64,000 nucleotides of DNA from VGJW01 sp035286125 (GCA_035286125.1 JAYKIS010000033.1:1-64000); one strand, 5' to 3'. Positions 1 to 9,279 are shown, numbered from the stretch's first letter. Numbers and translations are program-made. Notes: generated by a model from the sequence alone, not told the origin.

Positions 1-307
1 CGGGATCATCCGGCGGCAGGAAAATGCCCGCGAGCACGCTGCCCACGCAGCCCAGGACAACGGAAGTCGGGACGATGACACCCACGAAGTTCGCGGCCAT
101 ACGATCGAAGAAGTAGACGAGGCCGCCAAGCATCATCACGGCACCGAACAGAGGCAGGGCCACCGCCAGTCCGGTCAGCACATAAGCCATAGGGTGTGCG
201 TAGTTGAAAATATGGTCGCGGCCCCCACGGATGGGCACGACCAGTCGAGGATCGCCCGGGTGGTGGTAGAGCACGCCCAGGAGCCAACGCGGCTGTCCGG
301 AAGTCAC
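1..307 (-). CDS. DUF5808-type small membrane protein (3' end outside window)
   Basis: I read this gene directly from the complement. A GTG start is preceded by a strong GGAGGG ribosome site four bases away, and the frame stays open to the window edge. The N-terminal part holds a W-x-x-G-x-x-Y block followed by HHPGDPRLVVP and an FNYAHP stretch. This is the signature of the DUF5808 family, normally written as DDPR plus VPK. Two hydrophobic segments follow, at about residues 45-70 and 75-95. The function of the family is not known. The gene is divergent from the SpoIID-like gene. The family call rests on motif memory and could be tested by a Pfam search. Confidence 0.7.
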   Translation of the reverse strand, partial: MTSGQPRWLLGVLYHHPGDPRLVVPIRGGRDHIFNYAHPMAYVLTGLAVALPLFGAVMMLGGLVYFFDRMAANFVGVIVPTSVVLGCVGSVLAGIFLPPDDP

Positions 308-349
308 GTCCCCTCCATACCCGCTACGCGCACCCGTCGTCCCCTTCCC

Positions 350-355
350 TATACT
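350..355 (+). promoter_or_regulatory. -10 box TATACT, leaderless arrangement before SpoIID-like gene
   Basis: TATACT ends 7 nt before the ATG at 363, so transcription would start at or next to the start codon. No Shine-Dalgarno sequence is present. No good -35 box is seen. Confidence 0.5.
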
Positions 356-362
356 GAAAGCC

Positions 363-1475
363 ATGCTGCTCCCCGAACTGATCCGCATCGGCCTCATCCA
401 GCACGCGGCAACCCTCTCCCTCTCGCTTGGATCACCGGGCGTCGTCACCGACGCAACGGGGGCGACCCGATCCGTCGTGCCGGAAAAACCGGTGACCCTC
501 GCCTGGTGGGACGGGCGCCTCGACTTGGTGTTGCCGGACGCTCCGGCGGGTGACGAACCGTGGCATCCTGCGTTGCCCGTCACCTTCACCGGACAGGAAA
601 CCTTCCGCTGGCAAGGCAGCGATTACAGGGGCCGGGCAGAAGCCCTTGCAGACGGTCGCGGTCTGACGCTGGTGGATACCCTCGAACCCGAGACCTATCT
701 GCGGGGAGTGGTCCCCCGTGAGGTCCCCTCCTCCTGGCCAATGGAAGCACTCAAGGTGCAGGCCATCGCGGCAAGGACCTACCTCGCCGCGACCGTGGGA
801 CGCTTCGCTGCCGAGGGTTTCGACCTGCACGCCGATGAGCGCAGCCAGGTCTATGGCGGCAAGGGAGCCGAACATCCCCGCACCGACGAAGCCGTGCGCA
901 CCACGGCCGGTATCGTCGCCACGTGGCAGGGAGCCCCAATCAAGGCCTATTACAGTTCGGGCGCCGGAGGCATGACCGAAGCCAACGACGCGGTGGACGG
1001 CTTTGCCGACAAGGGGACGGACGGACGTCCCGTCGGACTGCCCTACCTGCGGCCCGTCGTCGACTTCGACTGGAATTCGCGGCGCTACGCGTGGTCACGT
1101 GAAGTCACGGACGCGCGGATCGCGGAGGCCCTCGCCCAGGAGCCGCGGCCCATAGGCCGGCCGCTCGCAGTCGAGGTCGCCGAACGCAGTGCCTCGGGCC
1201 GGGTCCGCTGGCTGCGCATCCGCGGCACGGCCGGAACGGCCGAGATTCCCGGAACCCGCCTGCGTCGCCTGCTCCGCCTTGACAGCACGCTTTTCTCGGT
1301 GGGACTGGTCAGGCCGGGCGTCTTCCTGTTCTCGGGCCGCGGCTGGGGGCATGGTGTCGGCATGTCCCAGTCGGGAGCCCGGCAGATGGCCGACTGGGGC
1401 TTCGATCACGCGGAGATTCTCGCCCACTACTACCCGGGAACGCGCCTGGAACGCGCGGACACCCCGACACCCTGA
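363..1475 (+). CDS. SpoIID/LytB domain protein, peptidoglycan lytic transglycosylase type
   Basis: The 370-residue protein matches the SpoIID/LytB family, whose founding member is a lytic transglycosylase that removes stem peptides-free glycan in sporulating Firmicutes. The core block LRGVVPREVPSSWPMEALK (about residues 108-126) carries the conserved Glu before the PxxWP motif. It is followed by QAIAARTY, and the C-terminus ends with GRGWGHGVGMSQSGA and YYPGT, all family hallmarks. There is no obvious signal peptide. The N-terminus starts directly in the beta-strand repeat IRIGLIQH, so export is uncertain. Homologs are common in non-sporulating bacteria, including cyanobacteria, where the role is cell-wall remodelling. 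The start is chosen because a -10 box sits 7 nt upstream. Confidence 0.9.
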   Translation: MLLPELIRIGLIQHAATLSLSLGSPGVVTDATGATRSVVPEKPVTLAWWDGRLDLVLPDAPAGDEPWHPALPVTFTGQETFRWQGSDYRGRAEALADGRGLTLVDTLEPETYLRGVVPREVPSSWPMEALKVQAIAARTYLAATVGRFAAEGFDLHADERSQVYGGKGAEHPRTDEAVRTTAGIVATWQGAPIKAYYSSGAGGMTEANDAVDGFADKGTDGRPVGLPYLRPVVDFDWNSRRYAWSREVTDARIAEALAQEPRPIGRPLAVEVAERSASGRVRWLRIRGTAGTAEIPGTRLRRLLRLDSTLFSVGLVRPGVFLFSGRGWGHGVGMSQSGARQMADWGFDHAEILAHYYPGTRLERADTPTP

Positions 1476-1502
1476 GGGATGCCGGGGCGTCGGAAGTTCG
1501 GC

Positions 1503-2057
1503 TCAGCCGCCGATGGTCTGGCCGGAGCCGACCAGCGTGCGCGCTTCGCTGACCCACCGCGAGACCGTGGTGATACCGGGGGTGCGCTGGACGAAGGGAC
1601 GAGAGATGTTGTTGGCGATACCGACACGCTCGTGCAGGTTGGCCGGTACGCGCTGAGCCAACTCCTTGACCGAGGCGACACCCACGGCCTGCAGCAGGTT
1701 GGCCTGGCGAACACCAATGCCCTTGATCCGCATCAACTCGACGGCCTGCGCAATCGGCAAGAGTCGCCCGTAGGGAATGTCGGCCGCGCGAGCCAGCCGC
1801 TCCCGATCCGTCCGCGTGGCCGTCTTCGCCTTCAGTTGGTCGGTATTGGTGACTCCGGCCTTGGCGAGACGTTCGGCATAGACCTTGCCGACGCCCAGCA
1901 GATCGGCGACGGGATAAGCCCGCATCGCATCCAGATCATCCTCTTCGTGGACGACCGTCGTGGCAAGAGGGGCAACGGGCGCAACGACCGCGCCACATCC
2001 CGAGAGCGGGAGCACGGCCATCGCGACGGCGAGAAAAGCAAAGGGCTTATGAATCAT
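1503..2057 (-). CDS. DUF4332 lipoprotein (helix-hairpin-helix-like)
   Basis: The 184-residue product begins MIHKPFAFLAVAM and has a type II signal peptide with lipobox L-S-G-C at residues 18-21. The remainder contains two helix-hairpin-helix-like units, LLGVGKVYAERLAKAGV and IKGIGVRQANLLQAVGV. These are typical of DUF4332, a domain related to nucleic-acid-binding HhH modules but often found in envelope proteins of cyanobacteria. Function is unknown. The start at 2057 is preferred over an upstream in-frame codon because it has a GGAG site nine bases upstream and exposes the signal peptide. The gene ends 28 nt from the convergent SpoIID-like gene. Confidence 0.8.
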   Translation of the reverse strand: MIHKPFAFLAVAMAVLPLSGCGAVVAPVAPLATTVVHEEDDLDAMRAYPVADLLGVGKVYAERLAKAGVTNTDQLKAKTATRTDRERLARAADIPYGRLLPIAQAVELMRIKGIGVRQANLLQAVGVASVKELAQRVPANLHERVGIANNISRPFVQRTPGITTVSRWVSEARTLVGSGQTIGG

Positions 2058-2096
2058 GGAAATCGACTCCAAAAGAATCACATCGGGAGGGGCCAA

Positions 2097-2235
2097 GTCC
2101 GGCCCTAATCTCCTTATAGTTTACACGCGAATAAACTTGCTTTAATAAATCAACACCGCGAAGCGCTCTCCGCGACGAACTGGAGACCGGCCCGGCGCGG
2201 GCCCAAGGCAACCTGCCCCAAGGCCCTGACGGGTG
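2097..2235. promoter_or_regulatory. AT-rich intergenic region with likely promoter for the DUF4332 gene
   Basis: The stretch around 2110-2150 is markedly AT-rich compared with its surroundings. On the minus strand it contains TAAACT and TATAAG, possible -10 boxes. No gene or stable hairpin is seen in the rest of the gap, which lies between the end of the glycosidase gene and the DUF4332 gene. Confidence 0.4.
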
Positions 2236-3615
2236 CTACTCGGCCGCCCGGCGCCGTTTCTCGAGTTCGGGGTGTATCCAGCCGAGGCAGAAGTAGGAAA
2301 CGCCCGTGACGGCCGAAAAGGCCTGGTCGACCACTCGGCCCTTCAGCCACGCCGTCTGTTCCCGAAGGCCCCGGTGATGCCGAGGGGCTTCGGCTGGTGT
2401 GCCGGGTGGATCCGGTGCCAGGACAGGCATGACCGCGGGGGCCTTGGCCGGTGCCGCGGCATCAATCGCCTGCTGGACCAGCGCCAGGGCCCGCTCGACC
2501 GTGTAGTCGCCGTAGGCGCCGGGTGCCTGATCCAGATTGTAGCTGTAGCACATGGGCGCCAGCAGGTCGAAGCGGTTCAACCAGCGCCGCGATTCCTGCA
2601 AGCGGGCGTCATGCTGATGGAAGTAGTAGTCCGGAAAGTAGGCCGCACCGAGCACGGCCCGCCGCCCCACCCGCTCACGCAGCGCATCAATCAAGCCCTC
2701 CAGGTCCTCGGAGAGGGCGGTCTTCCACTGTTCCAGAAGGACCTCGCGATCCGAAGCGCGCACGACCTGGCCCGTCTTGAGGAAATGACGGAAGCCATCG
2801 CCTGCCATCTCGGGGTGCCGCCCTTCGATCTGCTGCCGCTGCCGGGGCGCATACCCGAAGAACTGGCGGGGATCGGGCGATTCGTCGATGTCATCGCCCT
2901 TCAGGCGGGTCGGGTACCGCAGATAATCCAGCATCACGCCGTCGACGCTCCGGGCAATCGCCCCATCCACGACGGCGCCAAGCGCGTCCCGAACCTCGGG
3001 CAACGCGGGGGAAACCCGGTTGGAGCCCCGCTCGACCTGACCGGAATGGTTGCCGTAGCCGTCCATCACGAGCGTGTCCGGATGAGCCGCGGCCCACGAC
3101 GCACCGAAATCGAGCGTGTGCAGCCACGCGTGCACCCGCATGTTGCGCCGGTGACCCTCGCGGACATACAGGTCCAGAAGATCGATGCCGTGGCGCGCAG
3201 GGAATGTCGGGTGCCCGGGGAACTCGAGTTGCCCCCCACGGAAGGTCTCGACGAAGACGTCGGTAATGCCCAGTTCCTGCATCCGATCGAAGACTTCGAG
3301 GACATCGAGCGCGAAGCGGTCACGACCGTGCGGACGGACCCAGATGCCCTTGCGGCCCAGCACGTCCCGAGCATTGGCAGCCTCGGCCCACGCACCCACC
3401 TCGGCCATCACGTTCCGGTACTGCGCAGCCTCGGGCACCGCGGCATCGGCACGATCCCAGCGATCCCAGGCGTCGGCAGGCAATGGCACGGGCTGCGTCG
3501 CCATGTAGGCCTCTCGTGCCTCGGAGAGCCGGTCGGTCCACGCCGAGGCCCCGACCCTGTCACCCCATCCAAGGGTCGCCGCCACACCCAGAAGCACCGC
3601 CATGGTCGTGCGCAT
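2236..3615 (-). CDS. Secreted family-10-like glycosidase (GHL10/DUF187, YngK type)
   Basis: The 459-residue protein starts with a signal peptide (residues 1-23, ending GAS-A). It then follows the GHL10 TIM-barrel pattern. KGIWVRPHG is the first strand, ITDVFVETFRGG the second, and MRVHAWLHTLDFGA comes next. GVMLDYLRYP carries the typical acidic residue, and LLAPMCYSYN is a late strand. Such proteins are predicted glycoside hydrolases acting on extracellular or cell-wall glycans, and they are frequent in cyanobacteria and Bacillus (YngK). Substrate is unknown. A GAGGGAGG run lies about 15 nt before the ATG. The gene diverges from the LysM gene. Confidence 0.82.
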   Translation of the reverse strand: MRTTMAVLLGVAATLGWGDRVGASAWTDRLSEAREAYMATQPVPLPADAWDRWDRADAAVPEAAQYRNVMAEVGAWAEAANARDVLGRKGIWVRPHGRDRFALDVLEVFDRMQELGITDVFVETFRGGQLEFPGHPTFPARHGIDLLDLYVREGHRRNMRVHAWLHTLDFGASWAAAHPDTLVMDGYGNHSGQVERGSNRVSPALPEVRDALGAVVDGAIARSVDGVMLDYLRYPTRLKGDDIDESPDPRQFFGYAPRQRQQIEGRHPEMAGDGFRHFLKTGQVVRASDREVLLEQWKTALSEDLEGLIDALRERVGRRAVLGAAYFPDYYFHQHDARLQESRRWLNRFDLLAPMCYSYNLDQAPGAYGDYTVERALALVQQAIDAAAPAKAPAVMPVLAPDPPGTPAEAPRHHRGLREQTAWLKGRVVDQAFSAVTGVSYFCLGWIHPELEKRRRAAE

Positions 3616-3717
3616 GCCGTCAGGTTGCCACCTCCCTCACACTCCGGCAAGGGGGCTTCCGTCACAGACCGCCGGAGTGCCTCGTGGCAGGCTGCGGAGA
3701 CGTTCCACGGAGGCCCC

Positions 3718-4785
3718 ATGAACGCCAAGGACTCTCAAGCACTCGACCAGGACCTGGCGCAGCTCCACGCCTTGCTGGCCACGGCGGGCAACGACTTCTC
3801 CCGGACATTTCGTGTCGTCCTGAAGGAACAGGACTGGCTCGTCGAAGCCATGCCCGAAGCTATCCGGCACCCCCGGCCCGATCGGGCGCCAGCCGGCATG
3901 GCCACCTTCACGCTGGCCGCGGGTCTCACCCCGATGCTGCCCTCGACGCCCCTGGACGACCTGGTGCCGCCCCCGCCATCACTGGTCGCCAGCAGTCCGG
4001 TGCAGCCCGACGTGCATGGGGAAGACGACTGGTCCCGGCTTGCGCCCATCGAAGTCGTCGGCGGGCCGACCCGCGCCCCGGTCGCCGCCAAGCAGCTCCC
4101 TGCGCCTGCGAAGCCGCCCCAAAGCGCCCCGCAAGCTACGTCACCCGCAAGGCCGGAATCCGGCAGCATCGGCGCCAGCCAGATGCATCCGGGCAAGGCA
4201 ACAGGCCCGGCTGCCTTGCCGCCTGCCGTCTCGGCCGCGCCCATCGACCTGCCTCCCCTTCCCGGCCTGCCCCCCAAGGTCCGGGACACACGCAAGGGCC
4301 ACGTCGGCCAAGTTGCGCTCGGTCCGGATGTCCCGCCGGCACTCCTGGCCCTGGGTCCGGACATGCCGCTCGAGCTTCGCCCCCTCGGCCCGGAAATGCC
4401 CGCCGGCCTCCTCGCCGTCGCGATGCCCCGGCCGGATGACACCGTGGCGTCCCCCCCCGACACGCCGAGTCGCACGCGCGTCAAGCATGCCGTGCAGGCA
4501 CAAGCTCACGCGCCCCGCTGGCACACGATTCGCCCGGGCGAGACGCTGATCCAGCTTGCGCGCCGGTATTACGAGGGCAAGGGTCGACACTGGCTCGGCC
4601 TCTTCGCATTCAATCGCAACCGCATCCGCAGTGCCGACCAGGTCTTCCCCGGCGACCGCATCCAGATCCCCGCCTACGACGAGGTCGCAGCCCTGACGGC
4701 GGCGCGCCTTGCCGAGGGCCGCAAGCCCGGCCGGCTGGCAACCCTGGGCAAGGACCTGGTCCGGAGACGGACCCGCCTGTCCTGA
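3718..4785 (+). CDS. LysM domain protein with long Pro/Ala-rich N-terminal region
   Basis: The 355-residue protein has a C-terminal LysM module at about residues 262-315 (HTIRPGETLIQLARRYY, then FNRNRI and GDRIQIP), which usually binds peptidoglycan or chitin-like glycans. The preceding region is low-complexity Pro/Ala, with three short related units of the form ALGPDMP/PLGPEMP/ALGPDVP near residues 200-235. There is no signal peptide or transmembrane segment, so either the protein stays cytoplasmic or leaves by a non-Sec route. An ACGGAGG ribosome site lies 6 nt before the ATG. Function beyond glycan binding is not known. The FimV and tail-tube families use similar C-terminal LysM modules. 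Confidence 0.75.
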   Translation: MNAKDSQALDQDLAQLHALLATAGNDFSRTFRVVLKEQDWLVEAMPEAIRHPRPDRAPAGMATFTLAAGLTPMLPSTPLDDLVPPPPSLVASSPVQPDVHGEDDWSRLAPIEVVGGPTRAPVAAKQLPAPAKPPQSAPQATSPARPESGSIGASQMHPGKATGPAALPPAVSAAPIDLPPLPGLPPKVRDTRKGHVGQVALGPDVPPALLALGPDMPLELRPLGPEMPAGLLAVAMPRPDDTVASPPDTPSRTRVKHAVQAQAHAPRWHTIRPGETLIQLARRYYEGKGRHWLGLFAFNRNRIRSADQVFPGDRIQIPAYDEVAALTAARLAEGRKPGRLATLGKDLVRRRTRLS

Positions 4786-4858
4786 GGCCGTCCTGAGCGG
4801 GACCCAGCTCTGGTATGATCCGGTACCGCACCCGCTTCTGAACCCTCGAGGCCAAACT

Positions 4859-6727
4859 GTGACGGACCTGCCTACCAACGGACTCCCCGGCACGCGTTCG
4901 GGCTCCGGCGCCGATGCCCACGGGCTGACCTTGCCCGTCATCTTCCGCAGGACGGTGCAGCGCCAGCCGGATGCGGTCGCCATGGCCCACAAGGCTGGCG
5001 ACCAGTGGCAGACCATCTCCTATCGCTCGTTCCTGCAGCAGGTCGATGCCCTGGCCGCGGCGCTCGTGGACATCGGCATCCAGATTCAGGACCGGGTCTG
5101 CCTGCTCTCGGCCAATCGGCCCGAATGGCTGTTGGCTGACCAGGCGATCCTCGCCACCGGCGCGGCCAACGTGCCCATCTACCCCACGCTCACGCCTCCC
5201 CAGATCCGCTACCTCTTGCAGGATTCAGGGGCCCGGGCCCTGTTCGTGTCGGACACCGTCCAGTATGCCAAGGTTGCCGAAGTGGTCGCGGAGACGCCCC
5301 AACTGGCCCACGTCATCCTGATGAGCGGCGAGGTTCCCGAAAACGCCCCGATCCTGACCGAAACATGGGCCGCATTCCTGGCCCGCGGCGCAGCCGCCGA
5401 GGCACGCACCCGGGAGGACCGCGAGGCGCGACTGGGTCACATCCAACCCGAGGACACGGCCTCGATCATCTATACGTCCGGCACCACGGGAGAACCCAAG
5501 GGGGCAATGCTGACCCACCGGAACATCGTCAGCAACCACGAGACGATCATTCCGCTCGTCGACATCCGTGCGACGGATGCGAACCTCTCGTTCCTGCCCC
5601 TGTCCCACGTCTTCGAGCGCGTGGTGTATTACGCCTTCATCTCCGCCGGCGCCCGCATCAACTTTGCCGAGAGCATCGAAAAGGTCCGCGACAACCTCGC
5701 CGAGGTCTGCCCTACCTTCCTCGTCAGCGTGCCGCGTGTGCTCGAGAAGATTCGGGCCGGGGCGCTCGACAAGGCCGAGAAAGCGCCCCCGTTGCGCCGG
5801 AAGATCTTCCATTGGGCCTTCGACGTCGCCAAGACAGCGCGAACGGATCGCGAGCGGCTTGGGGGCCTCTCTCCGTGGACCACGTTGCAGCTCGGCCTCG
5901 CCGACAAGCTGGTGTTCTCGAAGATCCGCGCCGTCCTGGGCGGTCGCCTGCGTTACTGCATCAGCGGTGGCGCCCCTCTCTCCAAGGAAGTCGCCGAGTT
6001 CTTCGAACTGGTGGGCATCGTGCTCCTCGAAGGCTATGGCCTCACGGAAACCAGTCCCGTCATTACATGCAACACGCCGGTCGCCCGGCGCCTCGGTACG
6101 GTGGGCAAGCCCATCGACGGTGTCGAGGTTCGGATTGCCGAGGATGGTGAGATCCTGGCCCGCGGCCCGAACATCATGAAGGGGTATTTCAACAAGCCCG
6201 AGGAGACGGCCAAGGCCATCAACGACGAGGGCTGGTTCCATACCGGCGACATCGGTTCGTTCGACCCCGACGGCTTCCTGCGCATTACCGATCGCAAGAA
6301 GGAAATTCTGGTGATGAGCAACGGCAAGAACGTGGCTCCGGCGCCCATCGAGAATGCCTTGCTGCTCAGCCCTTTCATCGCGCAGGCATGCGTCCTTGGA
6401 GACAACCGCAACTTCATCGCGGCGATTCTCGTGCCCGACTACGCCAATCTCGTGCCCTGGGCGGCCAAGAAGGGTCTGCCGACCGAACCCGCGAGCCTTG
6501 CCGGACACCCCGAGGTGCAGGCCTTCATCCAGACCGAGGTCGCACGGCAGACGCAGGGCTTCGCACGCTTCGAGCAGATCAAGCAGTTCGTCCTCCTCGC
6601 GCAGGAATTCTCCATCGAGACCGGGGAACTCACGCCCAAGCTTTCGCTGAAGCGACGCGTCATCCTCGAACGCCACGCCGCGGCGATCGGCCGGATGTAC
6701 GAGGCCCCGGCGCCCGTGGAAGCCTGA
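4859..6727 (+). CDS. Long-chain acyl-CoA synthetase (AMP-binding)
   Basis: The 622-residue enzyme belongs to the FadD15-like long-chain acyl-CoA synthetases, which activate fatty acids as acyl-adenylate and then acyl-CoA. Motifs in order are: the ATP loop IIYTSGTTGEPKGAMLTH (about residues 202-219), the L-motif GYGLTETSP (about 396-404), the hinge TGDIGSFDPDGFLRITDRKKE (about 460-480) and the catalytic Lys region near TGELTPKLSLKR. Start is a GTG. An extended -10 (TGGTATGAT) lies 40 nt upstream. Fatty acid activation for membrane lipid recycling or breakdown is the likely role. The rnz start lies 8 nt beyond its stop, suggesting one transcript. Confidence 0.92.
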   Translation: MTDLPTNGLPGTRSGSGADAHGLTLPVIFRRTVQRQPDAVAMAHKAGDQWQTISYRSFLQQVDALAAALVDIGIQIQDRVCLLSANRPEWLLADQAILATGAANVPIYPTLTPPQIRYLLQDSGARALFVSDTVQYAKVAEVVAETPQLAHVILMSGEVPENAPILTETWAAFLARGAAAEARTREDREARLGHIQPEDTASIIYTSGTTGEPKGAMLTHRNIVSNHETIIPLVDIRATDANLSFLPLSHVFERVVYYAFISAGARINFAESIEKVRDNLAEVCPTFLVSVPRVLEKIRAGALDKAEKAPPLRRKIFHWAFDVAKTARTDRERLGGLSPWTTLQLGLADKLVFSKIRAVLGGRLRYCISGGAPLSKEVAEFFELVGIVLLEGYGLTETSPVITCNTPVARRLGTVGKPIDGVEVRIAEDGEILARGPNIMKGYFNKPEETAKAINDEGWFHTGDIGSFDPDGFLRITDRKKEILVMSNGKNVAPAPIENALLLSPFIAQACVLGDNRNFIAAILVPDYANLVPWAAKKGLPTEPASLAGHPEVQAFIQTEVARQTQGFARFEQIKQFVLLAQEFSIETGELTPKLSLKRRVILERHAAAIGRMYEAPAPVEA

Positions 6728-6735
6728 CGTCCGGC

Positions 6736-7692
6736 GTGGACATCGCCCTGACGTTCCTGGGCACGGCAGGTGCCGTGCCCACCCCTCAGCGCAATCTCTC
6801 GGCAACCCTGCTGCAGCGCGGCTCCGACCGCATCCTCGTCGATTGCGGCGAAGGCACGCAACGCCAACTGAGCCGAGCAGCAGTAGGCCTGACGCAGATC
6901 CAGACCATCCTGCTGACCCATCTCCATGCGGACCACTACCTTGGACTGCCGGGCATGCTCAAGACGTGGGACCTCTGGGGACGGACGGACCCGGTCGACA
7001 TCCACGGGCCACGGGGCCTGCTGGACCTCGTCGAACTGCTGCGGCGCATCATCGGCAGGACGGACTTTCCCGTGCACTGGCACGAGCAAAGGGCCGGTGA
7101 CGTCCTCCCGTTGGCCGGCGCCCGCCTGGTCGCCGTGGCCACCGACCATCGTATTCCCTCGCTAGGCTGGATGCTGGTCGAGGATGAGCGTCCCGGGCGC
7201 TTCGACGTGGCCGCAGCACGCCGCATGGGTGTCACGGACGGACCCGATTGCGGCCGGCTGCAACGTGGAGAGGCCGTCACGACAGCTGAGGGCCGTATCG
7301 TCCAGCCGACAGACGTCCTTGGTTTGCCGCGCCCCGGAAGACGTATCGTCCTTACGGGCGACACCCGGCCGTGCCCGGCCGTCGTCGCAGCTGCAGCCGG
7401 CGCCGACCTGCTCGTTCACGACAGCACCTTCACCTCGGCCGAGCAGCAGCGTGCCGAGGAAACTTACCACTCCACGGCCCGCGAGGCCGCGATCGTTGCC
7501 AAGGAAGCCGGGGTGCGGCGTCTGGCGTTGACTCACCTCAGCTACCGGCACCATCCACGTGATATCCACGCCGAGGCGCGGGAAGTGTTTCCCGAGTGCG
7601 TCCTGCCAGCCGACCTCGACCGGATGATCGTGCCCTTTCCCGAAAAGGGCGCAGCCTACCTGGAAAAGGAACCCGTCGCCGTTCCCTCCTGA
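6736..7692 (+). CDS. rnz: Ribonuclease Z
   Basis: This 318-residue metallo-beta-lactamase protein carries the tRNase Z signature. H62, H64, D66 and H67 lie in THLHADH, the N-terminus is LTFLGTAGAVPTPQRN and VDCGEGTQRQL follows. LTGDTRP and HDSTF supply further ligands, and a late His lies in THLSYRH. The enzyme removes 3' trailers from tRNA precursors. Length fits the short bacterial form. The start is GTG. The 3' end overlaps the convergent gene by 37 nt. Confidence 0.93.
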   Translation: MDIALTFLGTAGAVPTPQRNLSATLLQRGSDRILVDCGEGTQRQLSRAAVGLTQIQTILLTHLHADHYLGLPGMLKTWDLWGRTDPVDIHGPRGLLDLVELLRRIIGRTDFPVHWHEQRAGDVLPLAGARLVAVATDHRIPSLGWMLVEDERPGRFDVAAARRMGVTDGPDCGRLQRGEAVTTAEGRIVQPTDVLGLPRPGRRIVLTGDTRPCPAVVAAAAGADLLVHDSTFTSAEQQRAEETYHSTAREAAIVAKEAGVRRLALTHLSYRHHPRDIHAEAREVFPECVLPADLDRMIVPFPEKGAAYLEKEPVAVPS

Positions 7693-9245
7693 CGCCGTTC
7701 ATCCCATTCGATGATGGCGGTGGCCTCGGGCTTCGGGGGCACGGATGCCGGTGGACGCGGCAGGGCTACGGGCTCCAGTGTCGGCCAGCGGAATGGTACC
7801 CGGGGCGGGGCCGGAATGGCCTGCCGTGCCCGGGCCGTGTGAGGGCGAATGGGCAAAGGAGCCGCCTGCACGGCAGAGGCGGGCGGCAGCGCACCCTCGA
7901 GCGGCCGCGTGCCGGGTGGATGCGTCGCCATCGGCGGCAGGATTGGCTGGGGATCCTCGAAGAGTCGCGAGAGATCCATCGCAGCCCGTGGCAAGGCCCC
8001 GGGAGTGCCTTCCCGCCCCTCGGCAGCCTTCGGCAGCACGGGAGGCCGTACACCCGGGGGCACGCGTGCAGGAACCGCGTCCTGCTTCACGACCGGGCTG
8101 CCCGCATCCGAAGGGAAGGCACCCACCGGCCGTGACGCCGTGGCGGCCGGAAAGGTCAGCGCCAACCAATCCATGACCGTCTGGTGGTAGGCCTCATAGC
8201 CATCCCAGGGCACGGGCCTGCCCTTGCCCGGCAGCCAACGCAGGCTGCGGGGCTCCCCGGCGAGGGCATGGGCTTCGAGCAAGGCCGGATCGCGGTCGCC
8301 CGAACCGCCCAGCAACAGCAGGGGCAAGGGGGCGATGCGAGGAACGAGGGACGCAAGGGTCTCCCCATCCCCGGGCCCCGGAGCGGCCAGGCGCCAACCG
8401 GTCACGACCGCCCACGCCAGGCGGCCCGGCAACGTGGCATGGGCACGCCACCACGCATCGCCGGGCCGCGCTTCGCCCCACTGCCCCGCGGGTCCGGCCA
8501 GGACGACGGCATCCAGCGCCCCGGGCAACAAGGCGGCTCTCGCCATGGCGAGGGCCGCATCGCCCTCGGCCAGGCCCACGACGTGGGTCGCACCATGCCG
8601 CCTGAGCCACGCGGCAGCCGCGCCAACTCCCCGGGCATCGAGGCCATCCGGTCCCTGGATGCCGGGAACCCCGGGCGACCCGGCGGGTGCAAGCACGAGC
8701 ACCTGCGCACGGGGTGCCCACCACCGCGCAAGGGTGTCCACGGCAAGGCCGCGCGGGCCGGACGGCCACGAGGGCAGGACGACCAACCCGAGTCGGCTGC
8801 GGGATGCCCGCAACACTCCCCTGAAGCCACGTCCTTCATCGCCCTCGGCGGTCCATTCACGGGCACCGGCAGCCAAGGGGGTCTCCCGGCACGGAGCATC
8901 GTGGCGCGGGCTTCCCCCGTCCATCCCCATGCCATCACGCGCGAGCGCGAGCAGCCCCGCCATGACCACGGCACCACCTGTCGCCGCAAGGCCAAGCAAC
9001 GTGTGACGCCAACCCGGCGAGGCCCTGAGCGTGATCGCCGCGCCAATCGACCACCCTGCGGCCAGGACAAGCCAGACCAGCCCGGCGAGGGGACCCATGA
9101 AGCGCTGACCCTCGGTGAGCCACGGCCACACGAGGACCAGCACGCTCCCGAGCAAGGACGCGAGAAGCCACGGCCCGGGGCTTCCCGGGCCGTCAGGACC
9201 CCCGGGTCGCGAAGGGACTGCCATGCGCGGATCGTTCCACGTCAT
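7656..9245 (-). CDS. Membrane-anchored alpha/beta-hydrolase-like protein without the nucleophile
   Basis: The 529-residue product has two or three hydrophobic segments near the N-terminus (about residues 25-95). A domain of about 220 residues with alpha/beta-hydrolase layout follows, and the last 150 residues are a Pro-rich tail. At the expected nucleophile elbow the sequence is VVGLAEGDAA, so the usual G-x-S-x-G has Ala instead of Ser. The acid position may be GSGDRDP, and a His occurs in YEAYHQTV. The fold call is inference from strand order, and function is unknown. The start is uncertain: ATG 9245, ATG 9224 and TTG 9260 are in frame, none with a strong ribosome site. Confidence 0.55.
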   Translation of the reverse strand: MTWNDPRMAVPSRPGGPDGPGSPGPWLLASLLGSVLVLVWPWLTEGQRFMGPLAGLVWLVLAAGWSIGAAITLRASPGWRHTLLGLAATGGAVVMAGLLALARDGMGMDGGSPRHDAPCRETPLAAGAREWTAEGDEGRGFRGVLRASRSRLGLVVLPSWPSGPRGLAVDTLARWWAPRAQVLVLAPAGSPGVPGIQGPDGLDARGVGAAAAWLRRHGATHVVGLAEGDAALAMARAALLPGALDAVVLAGPAGQWGEARPGDAWWRAHATLPGRLAWAVVTGWRLAAPGPGDGETLASLVPRIAPLPLLLLGGSGDRDPALLEAHALAGEPRSLRWLPGKGRPVPWDGYEAYHQTVMDWLALTFPAATASRPVGAFPSDAGSPVVKQDAVPARVPPGVRPPVLPKAAEGREGTPGALPRAAMDLSRLFEDPQPILPPMATHPPGTRPLEGALPPASAVQAAPLPIRPHTARARQAIPAPPRVPFRWPTLEPVALPRPPASVPPKPEATAIIEWDERRQEGTATGSFSR

Positions 9246-9279
9246 GGCCCCCGAGGACAAGGGAAAGCGTCACGCGGAG

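Noticed and set aside
1832..2108. Open frame on the plus strand across the DUF4332 gene
   Set aside because: It is antisense to a gene with a clear lipobox and HhH repeats; its own protein has no family-like features.
2233..3717. Long plus-strand frame continuous with the LysM gene
   Set aside because: It is antisense to the GHL10 glycosidase. The real LysM start is ATG 3718 with a GGAGG site, so the upstream part is a shadow.
5225..6805. 526-residue minus-strand frame
   Set aside because: It mirrors the acyl-CoA synthetase, which has all adenylate-forming motifs. Long antisense frames are common in DNA this GC-rich.
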